Shown here in pieces: positions 47,179 to 56,968 of a DNA stretch of 64,000 nucleotides. Positions within the stretch are counted from its first letter, which is position 1. Every line of letters starts with the position of its first letter. Under the pieces are notes generated by a model. That model worked only from the letters and a program-made list of their open reading frames with translations. It had not been told where the DNA came from and made no database searches. Where the stretch lies: positions 1,057,537 through 1,121,536 of the forward strand of contig QXEO01000235.1 in the NCBI GenBank assembly GCA_007115705.1, read 5' to 3'. A program made the translations under genes and the position numbers. Origin of the DNA: Dactylis glomerata (Eukaryota > Streptophyta > Magnoliopsida > Poales > Poaceae).

Positions 47179-48525
47179 GAGCATCTCCACTCCCCCCCTC
47201 CCCCAAACAGCAACCGACGCAAGCGATTTTAAGGCCGTTTGGGGGGGTACCGATTTTGGTATGGGGGCGGCGGTTTTCCAGCCATGCCCCCCATCCCAAA
47301 TTTGAAACTAGACAAAATTTGGCAAACTACATAGATTTCATTGAAATATAGATGGTTTTTATATAATACGACGAAATATAATAAATAAAACTAAAAGAGA
47401 ACGTTTTCATCGGAGTCCCCGCCGGCGGCGTCGGCTCCCGATGCGCCTGATGGTGGTGTCGGCGGAGCGTTGGACGGCCCAGCTCCATCATCGGAACCGC
47501 GACGGGAAACCATCCCGCGAAAGCGACGGCTCTCTTCCGTCGCGCGCTCGCGGCGGTGGCGCTCGGCGTCCTCGGGGAAGGAGGTGAAGGTGTGGCGCTC
47601 CTCCTCTCACTGCGCTGATGCGTCGAAGGACGGAAGAGGGTACTGGTACTCACGTCGCTAGCGCTCTGCCGCCTCCGGTCACGTCCGCCTGGAAGAGGCG
47701 TTGCTCAGCCGCCGCCATTGCAGCCCTCGCTGCTTCGATGTTGCGGCGATGGGCGTCGGCGCGGGCGGCAGCATGGTCCTCCGCCAGCCTAGCCGCTGTC
47801 GCCCTCCTCTCGGTGGCCATGAGCTCCTGCGCCGACTGGTCGCGGCGCTGCGTCTCGAACGACGCTAGGCGCTCTTTGTTCCACGGCGGCCTCCTCTGCC
47901 TCCGCGTCCGTCGGCAGCTGGGCGAGAAACTCCTCCTCATCGGAGTCCTCCTCCTCCTCGCCATGCGGCTGGGCTGGCTCCTGCGGTGGCGGCGGCGGCG
48001 GTGGAGGTGGGGGCGGTGGTGGTGGTGGCGCACCGGAACCACCACGAGGGAGCATGGCGTAGGTTGTGAAGAGGCAGCGAGGCATTTTCTACCGGCGGTT
48101 GGAGGATGTGAACCTACCGGTGAGGCGATGAGCTATTTATGGCCGAAAGCGGGGCGGGACGCAGGCGACATGGTATTCATTTCCCACCGACGCGTGCTCC
48201 GATGCGACGGCTCGCTGCGCCGCTGTAAAGCGGTTGCCGTTTGCAGCGCCATTACTCGGCGCAGGAGACGAGACGAGTGGAGACGACGAAACGGCGGGCA
48301 GTCGCTGATAGTGGGCCACGCGACGAGTCGCGCGCCTAGCCGGCGCCCCCGCTCGCCCCTCCCCCATGGACAGGGTTTGGATCAAGTGCGCCAGATGAAA
48401 ATGTGTGTCGCGCCGGATGGAAAAAACATATGGGGGACATGGCTGGGCGGGATTTTCTGCGACGGCGCCCCCTAAAGCTGTTTGGGGGGCCTTTAGGGGG
48501 GGAGGGGGGGCGAGTGGAGATACTC
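47179..48525 (-). mobile_element. Harbinger-like element with TAA target duplication, carrying a broken ORF
   Basis: The ends gagcatctccactcccccc at 47179 and gagtggagatactc at 48525 (reverse gagtatctccactc) are near-perfect inverses. TAA flanks them at 47176-47178 and 48526-48528. The element is 1,347 bp and GC-rich. On the minus strand an ORF starts at 48085 (MPRCLFTTYAMLPRGG, a run of prolines, then EEEEDSDEEEFLAQLPTDAE). It then continues only in another frame (…RRDQSAQELMATERRATAAR…IEAARAAMAAAEQRLFQ), so one frameshift is present. The acidic/Ala-Glu character matches the ORF in the element at 36,433. Confidence 0.7.
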
Positions 48526-50078
48526 TAATACTTTGTTTGATGACAAGTTCAATCGAAGAGTTACGATTCGGCGTAGAAATGTCTAGGAGTTGCTCTCTTG
48601 TCTCCCCCTTCTTTCTCCGTTGACTCACCTCACATGTACATGTGTAACTATCTGGCTCTTAGGCCTTTTTGAATGAAAAAAATTCAGGTGGAGGGATACT
48701 CCCTCTCCTCGGTGATTTCTTTTAAAAAGCTGCGATTAAGAGGAATATGGTATGGCTGTCCTACAACAAGTAATATGGGTTAGAGGGAGTAGTAGAATCA
48801 ACAACCAAACTGCATAGCAGAAACCATGTGTGGTGATGAGTTTTTTGCGAGTACTAAAGTTTGAGTAGGGGCCTTCAATTTTCTCAATTAAAAAATTAAA
48901 TATTTTTAGAAAAATAAAAACAAATCAAGAAGCCATCACTTTCTCAAGTGCAGTATGTTTGCCTCTCGAGTGCCAGGCAGTCCGGGCTATTGCTAAACTC
49001 CAACATGATATTTATTATTTATAAGTAAAAATAATGTGAATTGTGTTCCATGTCTACATGCTGATGTCTGTTATGTATCTTAAGTTTTATTAAATGATAC
49101 ATTACATTTTGGTCTGCTTCCAAGAAAAATTTAATTTGTGTGTAGATAACATCTAAAAAGATATGTTCATGAAATTTAGTACGTACATACTGTACCGCTA
49201 TTGTACTCGTCAATATTTTCAGATTTTTTCTTGGGGGTTTTCAAAATGAAGTTTTTGAAAAAAGAAAAAATAACTGAGCTCCAAACTCAGGGTATGGAGT
49301 AGAATTCTTTTTTTCTTTCTAAAAATACAGAGAAGACAAACTCCACACGGTCATAGCACTCATGTTTTTGTGATGCTTAAAGTATTATAAATAACCAAAG
49401 TAATCAACGACAACAAAAATTCTATACAGAAGCTTATGCACTGTTAAAGAGTATGAAAGAATAGGATAAAAATAGCATGAAACAATAGTTTTATACATCA
49501 AGTCACAGTTTTTACAGGGCATATCAACATTTCACAGCAAGCTGGACCCTCCGCCAAAAACATCTTCTGCTCAGATTATCAGCCATGTGGCAAATTATCA
49601 GCAGAAACTAATGTTGTGTGACCAGTCAGATTATACAGATCTTATTCACTTCCTGTGTATCCAACAGAATTACCGACGTGAATCTCTGGTTTGTCTATCA
49701 ATATATACCTACATTCCTGTGGAAAAAGTAGGATACCCACCAAAAGTTCAAAAGAATGTTATGTACCTTGAATGCCAAATAATCTGTGAGCATTATACAA
49801 CTTGTCCAGGGACATATATAAGAAATATGAACCTCTCCATGTATATTCTGTGGGCAAATGGAAAACTTTTTACAGTTAGCAAGAATATAGATATATGAAG
49901 TGCCAGTTGGTGCTTGCCAAGTCCTCAGTCTTGATGAAGGTTGGCTCCACATAAGTAGTTATTAACCTCCGTAACAAATCAATGATACAAATCTAATGAA
50001 AAAGAATATGCCTCTCCACAACAAACAGATCCAAGTTTCGATGAAAGTAATCACTTGGCCACCGCCAGCATGGGTTTC
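48526..50078. other. Intergenic sequence and probable 3' UTR of the SRPK gene
   Basis: A short degenerate Stowaway-like MITE (ctccctctcctcgg … agagggag, TA on both sides) lies at 48699-48789. From about 49,450 to 50,078 the sequence is likely the 3' UTR of the minus-strand kinase gene. A 103-codon plus-strand frame there (49,587-49,898) has no recognisable domain. Confidence 0.45.
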
Positions 50079-53000
50079 TCACCGATATCTCCCGATTTGC
50101 ACCTTACCCATGCTGCTCTCCAATCTCTGTATGCTTGCTGCAACACGTCCAACATTTGGCTTTGAATCAGTGTCGTCCTCATCAACACTTCCGCTGTTAG
50201 TCTGTAACTTGGCCCCAGTGTTGGCAACATCTGTGTTTTCCATCACACTAGTACTCGTGAGATCACTGTTTTCAACACTTCCAGTGTTGGGTTTTACACT
50301 AGTAGTGTCGGCATCAGCACTGGCAACGCCTCCACTGCTGGGCTTCACATCCAAGTCCTTGACTTCACTATTGGCTATGCAACCAGAGTTCCGCTTTGCA
50401 TCCAAGTTCTTCATATAACTGTTTACAACACTTCGAATGTTTCGCTTCCCTTCAGTGTTCTTGGCATCTCTGTTGGCAACGCTTCCAATGTTGATCTTTC
50501 TGTCACTACTCTTATCATCCCTGCTGCCAATGCTTCCCGAACTGGGCTTTGTATCAATGATTTTGTCATCTTTGTTGGAGATGCTTCCAGTTAAAGGCAT
50601 TACATCGGAGCTTTTGGCATTCTTGTTTGTGATGCTCCCAATCTGGGGCTTTCCATCAGAGTTATTTCTATCCCAACTCATGATTGTTCCAGTGTTGGGA
50701 TTCACATCAGTGCTCTTGGCATAGCTATTGGCAATGTTTTCTGTGGGTCGTACAACATCAGCATTCTCAGTGTTACTGTTCATTCTGCTTCCAGTGTTGC
50801 ACTTTCCATCGATTCTCTTGGCACAACTGTCAGGCATGCTTTCGACGTCGCGTGTTACACCAATGCTCTTAGTAGCAATGTTGGCAACGGTCTTAGCATC
50901 ATCACACTGAAGCCATTTGTTCTGTAAGCACTGTGCAGCCGTTGGGCGCTTCTCTGGGGCAAAATCAAGTAAAGGGCAAAGAAACTCAGCAAATTCCCGG
51001 GCATCTGATTGAGGAATTTTATATTTGTCAACCAGGACACGTTCAATAGACGAAATTTTCAGCCTTCTTATCCGCTTCAGATCTCCATGTCGGTCAAAAT
51101 ACTCCTTCGATTTTGTTCCCATCGTAGCAATCTGGACACAGGGCAAAACTTATACTGGTGAGTTTGATGACTGTAACAAAAATGTTAAGTCAGAATAAAA
51201 AGTACATATACCTTTTTTGGCATCTTGCCCAGAACCTCCATCATTAAAGCTAAGTGATCCTGCAATAACGGATCCTTAGTCAGTAAGCTTCCTTCCAAAA
51301 GATAATGCAAGCATGCCAAATGCAAATTAAATTCCAATTATATCCTGTTCTATGCCATGACATTTCAGAACACTAAACCGTAGTCAAATCTTATACTCCC
51401 TCCGATCCATATTACCTTTCGCAAATACGGATGTATGTAGCACTAAAATGTGTCGAGATACATCCATATTTGTGAAAGGTAATATGGGTCGGAGGGAGTA
51501 CTACTATTAGACGTGGCACACTCTAGACTCTAGCAGGTACAGGTTAACATATCAAAGATCCATGTGTTATCTGAAAGGTCTTCCGACTCTGTTTGAATTG
51601 TCGACATAATTGCACATATTGTATTAATGATACTTTGGATAAACAGGTGAGTTGTCCATTTAGCATGACATTCCATTCAATAGATGATTGAGTATGTGTT
51701 AACATTGCAGCTACTTCACACACCTCATATTCTATCTACCTTGCAAATGCACCATATTATTTAAGGCCATTCAAAGAGCAACCCTCAAGCATCAGAGTTA
51801 TGTTACTAAGCAATGTAACAAATACCTCATCTTCGCTGTACCCATGTCCTTCCTTGGGTGTAAATAGCATTTCACCTGTCGCGAGCTCAAAAGCAATACA
51901 CGCAAAGGACCACATATCAACAGGAAATGAGTATCCTGAACCTAGAATGACCTCTGGTGCTCGGTACTGCCTTGTCTGAATAAAATCTGTAAATTGCTTG
52001 TCAGCCCAGCAAGCATTTCCAAAATCCACAATCTTGCATGTCATATCAATCCCATCCAAGCTTCTTTCTGAGCGTGCAAACTCGGCAGCTGTTTTCCTTT
52101 TCTCAGCAAGCTTTGCAAGAACCCTCCTTGCTCTCATCTTGAGCTTCTTTTCAATCGGGTTAAGAACAGTTTCTCCGTTATTAGGATTCCCCTCAGGCCT
52201 CTCAAGATTAGGTTTAAGTCCGGAGCGAATGGGGTCCTTGGAGGGATCAATTGTTGAAACAAGTAGGACGTTCTCAAGTTTCAAATCCGAATGGATGATT
52301 CCAAGCTCCCCGTGCAAGTAATCAAGACCTACCAAAATTGACCTGCATATTTCCCTCACCCTACCCAATCCAATGCCTTTGTAGCGGTTGTACTGTACTA
52401 GCTTAAGTAAGCTGTCCCCAAGGAACTCAAAAACAAGGCAGATATGCTGCCCATTTGGCCCTGCGTGCTTGAAGTGATCTATCAACTGGATGGTGTGCTT
52501 ACAGTTTGACGGATCTCTCTTAGTGATCTCCGAGAGGAACTCAATTTCATGAAGAGCGGCTTGAGCAAACTCTGGCGCACTCTTCTGGATCTTAAGAGCC
52601 ACAAATCTCTGCACAGAAGAGAGCATAATCATGTTCATCACATCCTATGCACAAGTGAAGAATAAAATGAAGCTTGCATGCTATGATCCCACAACATGTC
52701 TGGAAGATATAGCTAGCCAGAAAAACTCCAGTCTGAACTTATTTCGTGTTAATCAGCATAGTAATCTTGGATTAGATGCTATTATGGCATTATCCACAGA
52801 ATTAAAAGAACTGGCCAAGACCTTTTTATCCTTAAAAGAGTAACTGCAATTTTCAACGCCATAATTGGCTATTGAACTTCTGAACATATATAACCGGAGC
52901 TCGGCATTAGAAAGTTATTAATACTTCACCCCAATAGGCAATAACAGCAGAGATGGATTTGCAAATTTCCCCTTAATAAAGAATAAAAGGACAAACAAAA

Positions 53001-53595
53001 TCCGGACTCTAGTGAATCGGAAACCTATATACATTCAGCTAGCTTCAGTCCCTTTCCGGGGGACCACCCTACGCGGATGGGCGCGCGCCCGCAACCACGA
53101 GCTGACCCGTGAGACGGCAGCATCCGCCTCGTGATCCAATCGATTCCTGCCTCTAATCGACAAAGGACGAGATCTAGCCCGCGCATAAATTACACGGAGG
53201 ATACGACAGGATCGCGCGCGGCACGAAGCGATCGCTCCTCGATCCCCGGTCCGGGGCGGGGGAGGAAAGGGATGTCGGAGGAGGGATCGTACACGATCCT
53301 GGCCGGAGCTGGGTGGGTGGAATCAAGGCTGAGGGAGGACCTGGGAGTCGACGTCGAAGGCGAGCCAGACGGTGGAGAAGTTGCCCCAGCCGAGCTTGCG
53401 CTGGGCGACGTAGCGGCCGGCGGCGAACTGGTCCCCGGGGCGCACGGCGTGGTACCCGCCCTTGCGGTACCCGTCGACGCCCTCGTCCTCCTCCTCCTCG
53501 TCCCCCGACGACGACGGTGACAGCGACATGCTCCGGTTGCTCCGATTGCTCCGACTCCTCCCGAGATCCGGCCTGTGCGGGCCCGCCTCGATCAC
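50079..53595 (-). CDS. SRPK-type SR-protein kinase with a 17-residue-repeat tail
   Basis: Exons complement(53341..53595), (51826..52608), (51212..51259) and (50079..51131) join in frame to 712 residues. The kinase has the Gly-rich loop KLGWGNFSTVWL (67-78), Lys91 in VALK, the catalytic loop HSDLKLEN (Asp193, Lys195), DFG at 280-282 and YRAPEV near 301. The usual SRPK spacer lies between the catalytic loop and DFG (about 70 residues, Lys/Arg-rich). SRPKs phosphorylate RS domains of splicing factors in cytoplasm and nucleus. Two oddities: the loop has KLEN where most SRPKs have KPEN, and the kinase is followed by a tail of about 275 residues that includes eleven 17-residue repeats (477-663). 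Plant SRPK4-like proteins are usually shorter. An alternative start is the methionine at residue 23, before SLSPSSSGDEEEE. Confidence 0.85.
50229..50789 (-). repeat. Eleven in-frame 51-bp coding repeats in the SRPK tail
   Basis: The translated tail divides exactly into 17-residue units from residue 477 to 663. Examples are SITNKNAKSSDVMPLTG, SISNKDDKIIDTKPSSG, SIGSRDDKSSDRKINIG and CIANSEVKDLDVKPSSG. The consensus is roughly S-I/V-x-N-x-x-x-K-x-x-D-x-K-P-x-x-G. Units differ at many positions, so the array is old, yet no unit has gained or lost a residue. Confidence 0.85.
51396..51498. mobile_element. Stowaway MITE in an SRPK intron
   Basis: The ends ctccctccgatccatattac and gtaatatgggtcggagggag are inverses (one mismatch), with TA at 51394-51395 and 51499-51500. 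The 103-bp element lies in the intron between exons 2 and 3. Confidence 0.9.
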
Positions 53596-53841
53596 CGGCG
53601 GCGGTGGCGACGGGGAGCCGTCGGTGGTGGCTCGTTCGCTGGCACGTTGGGTGATTGGTTGGGATGTCTCGTTTCCTCCTGGGTTGGGTTGGGAGTCGCG
53701 GAGGGAAAGGAGGCGATCGAGGCGATGGTGGTGGTGGTGGTGGTGGTGGGGTAGGTGTTGCGTTCTTTACTTTTTTCAGGGGGGAAGCCGCGGAGGCGTG
53801 CAGGACGAGGACATGGTTTCCCGCCTCCGTCCTCCTATTTT
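53596..53841 (-). promoter_or_regulatory. 5' UTR/proximal promoter of the SRPK gene
   Basis: Upstream of the start codon is a GC-rich leader containing a run of CCACCACC-type triplets (tggtggtgg on the plus strand near 53,725-53,750). It is bounded by the tandem duplication that starts at 53,842. No clear TATA box. Confidence 0.4.
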
Positions 53842-54420
53842 TGATGTATTGCATGTTCCTGCCCGGAATTGTTTCCTGATACTCCCTCCGTTTCAAAATA
53901 TAAGATGTTTAAGGTTTGTGAAGCAAACGTATCTAGACATCTTTTAGTGTGTATATTCAAGTGAACCTACACACTAAAAGGTGTCTAGATACCTTTCCTT
54001 CACAAAGCTAAAACATCTTATATTTTAAAACGGATGGAGTATATGATGTTTTTCCACCATATATCTGCCGCTTTTGGGACCATAGGAAGATGATTGTGTG
54101 CAATGCAAATCAGTGCCTTAGTTTTGGTATGGGAGTAATCATGGTCTGATAAGTTCTTTTCTAAAAACAACTTATGTGGAAAACTGCATGAACATGGAAA
54201 CATCGAGCTGAAAACTGCATAAACTGATGTATTGCATGTTCTTCACCTGGGAATGCTTCCTGAAATGTGATGTTTTCCCCATTTTACTACCGCCTGTGAG
54301 ACATGGGAAGACGATTGTGTGCAATGCGAACAGATGACTTAGTTTTAATGCCATGGGCTGATATTTCTTTACTAAAAAACATCTTTATCAAGAAACCTGC
54401 ATGAATGTCGGAACATCAAG
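53842..54420. repeat. Tandem duplication of about 220 bp, first copy holding a Stowaway MITE
   Basis: tgatgtattgcatgttc occurs at 53842 and 54225, and gattgtgtgcaatgc at about 54,090 and 54,315. The intervening words match with substitutions. Without the 160 bases of the MITE and its TA duplication, the first copy is about 223 bp, close to the second. The MITE is absent from the second copy. Confidence 0.75.
53882..54039. mobile_element. Stowaway MITE upstream of the SRPK gene
   Basis: The ends ctccctccgtttcaaaatat and atattttaaaacggatggag are inverses, with TA at 53880-53881 and 54040-54041. The arms share the gtatctagacatcttttagtg core with the MITE at 42,032. Confidence 0.9.
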
Positions 54421-54869
54421 GGAATTTTTTTTTGTTTTTGCCACAATTGTTTTTGCTCATGTTGCTTTTGCCAATCGAAATTTTGGCATTTGCTTTTTCC
54501 CCGCTAGTTCTTGGTAGTACATCTTTTTTGCCCTCGATGGGGCAAAAACAAAATGAAAATGGTGAAACTTTGTTTTGCTTTTGCCAATTTTGTCGCTGTT
54601 TTGATTTCGCTTTTGTCTCTCAATGAGAAAAATGGGGCAAAGGAAAATGTTAACATTTTAGAGTGGCAAAAACAAAATGGACAAGATCAATGTGGCAATG
54701 GTAGCCATGCCTTCCTTTTCTTTTTCCTAGTTGTCATATAGGAGAACAGGTGAAATTCGACGACCAAATTATGTCGACGACCATTTCTCAAGGCCATGGG
54801 ACTATGGCCTAGATGTCTACGGTTGACAAAAACAGTCCGCTGATGTCTACGCACGTGTCTGTTCTTGTA
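54421..54869. other. Intergenic; A/T-tract sequence with loosely inverted arms
   Basis: From 54,430 to 54,700 the left part is rich in ttttgcc words and the right part in ggcaaaaacaaaatgg words. This is a loose inverted arrangement that may be a decayed MITE. No gene was seen. Confidence 0.3.
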
Positions 54870-55342
54870 GACAGTGTTGGACCTCCAAGTGCAGAGATTT
54901 GTAGAACAGCAGCAAGTTTCCCTTAAGTGGATCACCCAAGGTTTATCGAACTTAGGGAGGAAGTGGTCAAAGCTATCCCTCTCAAACAACCCTGCAATTA
55001 CGATACAGAAAGTCTCTTGTGTCCCCAACACACCCAATACACTTGTCAGATGTATAGGTGCACTAGTTCGGCGAAGAGATAGTGAAATACAAGTAGTAGT
55101 GATAATTATAAGTAGTAAATGTAATATGAAAGAAATATCGCTGCGAGCAAACATGTAACAAAACTGAATGTAAACGGTGTGCAATGCTTGGAAACAAGGC
55201 CTAGGGATCATACTTTCACTAGTGGACACACTCCCAACAAATATAACATAATTGAACCAATAGATATTATCATCAATATGCAACTCAAAACAATTCTCCA
55301 ATGGAAAACGAACACTAATCATGCGTAGGGCTACGAAGCACT
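54870..55342 (-). mobile_element. Fragment of another Athila-type LTR
   Basis: The stretch gttggacctccaagtgcaga, then cagcagcaagtttcccttaag, ctcttgtgtccccaacacac and ggtgcactagttcggcgaag resembles a common Triticeae Gypsy LTR. Both ends are missing. It is interrupted by the second Gypsy element at 55,348. Confidence 0.55.
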
Positions 55343-55347
55343 CTGAT

Positions 55348-56968
55348 TGCTATAGATGACGTGGTGAAGATGAAGTAAATGACCGGCCAGTTGGAAAACC
55401 CCAAGAATAAGGTGATGAATATAGCAGCAAGTTTTTCCCTCAGTAAGAAACCAAGGTTTTATCGATCCAGTAGGAAAAAGACAATACTCCAGAAGGTGAT
55501 GCTTGCTAGCTTCGCGACAGCTTCGGACAATTTATAGGGCGCCTCGTCCAAGCTTTGCTTTGCCAGCTGCAACGTGGAACCTGCACACAACACAACCAAA
55601 TACTTTGTTCCCAACTTACGATGAGGTTGTCAATCTCACCGGTTTGCTTGAAACAAAGGGTATGAGCGTATCGAGTGGAAAGTGATAGTAATTTGCAATT
55701 AAGTAAACAGTGCGAGTAAAGTAAACAGGTGATAGCAATATAAAGGAAATAGGACCGGGGTCCACAGTTCACTAGTGGTGTCTCTCCATAAGATAAAATA
55801 ATACATGCTGGGTAAGACAACGTGCATATGTCGAGAGGATCACTATGAGATTTACTCTGGGCATTACAACAAGATACATAGACCGCCATCCAATTGCATC
55901 TATGACTAATAATCCACTTGTGACGAATCAATCCGAGAACTCCACAAGTATTAAGTTGTGAACGACAGATAACTGCATTAAGCAAAGTGTGTAATGTAAA
56001 CAAAGCATATGCCCTTGAGCATATGAATGTTGTTTTCTCCCTAATGGCAACAGAACATCTACAACCTTAGAGGTTTCTGTCACTCCCCCAGATTAAATAG
56101 AGGCATGAACCCACTATCGAGCATAAATACCCCCTCTTGGAGTCACTAGCAACTACTCGGCCAAGATAGCTACTAACAACGGAGAGCATGCAAGATCATA
56201 AACAACATAGAGATAACATAAGATAATATTCAGCACATCAACTCAATCATAACACCAATATTCATCGGATCCCAACAAACACAACATGTAGAATTACATA
56301 ACGGTGATCTTGATCATGTAAGGCAGCTCACGAGATCTAAACATGAAGCACATGGTGGAGAAGACAACCATCTAGCTACTGCTATGGACCCATAGTCTAA
56401 GGTAGACTACTCATTCATCGCGCCGGATGCAAGCATGGCGATGAAGAAGACCTCCGGTGGCAATTCCCCTCTCCGGCAGGGTGCCGGGAAGAGCTTCTGG
56501 ACCCTCCCGATCTCGGGTCGACGATGGCGGCGGATCGCGATGTGTTTCTGGAAAAGTGATTGGGTGTTTAAGTTTTTCCCGTCGGGGGGTCTTTATAGGC
56601 GAAGGGGCAGCGTCAGAAGTGGGCCAGGGTGGCCTCACCACCAGGGGGCGCGGGCCAGGGGCAGGCCGCGCCACCCTGTGGTGTGGCTGCCCTGTGGCGC
56701 CTCTCCGTCTCCTCTTCGGTTCTCTGGAAGCTTCGGTAAATTTCCGGACGTTCGGCTTTTGTTTCGTCCAATTCTGAGAATATTTCCTGTGTAACTTTTC
56801 TGAAACACAAAAACAGCAGAAAACAGGGAACTGACACTGTGGCATCTCGTTAATAGGTTAGTACCGGAAAATGCATAAAAATACCATGAAGTGTAACGAA
56901 ACACTAAGCAAAAGGTGTAAAAACAAGCATGGAGCATCAAAAATTATAGATACGTTTGAGACGTATCA
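55348..56968 (-). repeat. 3' LTR of the second Gypsy element
   Basis: It runs from TGATACGTCTC (minus strand, at 56968) to CTATAGCA at 55348, 1,621 bp. A TATA box (TATAAAG on the minus strand) is at 56591-56597. The part near 55,350-55,560 differs from the LTRs of the first element, so this is a different subfamily. Confidence 0.88.

Noticed and set aside
49587..49898. 103-codon plus-strand frame
   Set aside because: No domain; it lies in what is most likely the 3' UTR of the SRPK gene on the other strand.
50437..50872. Plus-strand hydrophobic frames opposite the SRPK tail
   Set aside because: They arise from the 51-bp repeats read on the wrong strand; leucine- and serine-rich because the sense strand is rich in Asp, Asn, Lys and Ser codons.
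53174..53896. 240-codon minus-strand frame and 161-codon plus-strand frame over the SRPK first exon
   Set aside because: They overlap the kinase exon in other frames, are Arg/Pro-rich or Ser-rich, and one runs into a MITE. Composition explains them.
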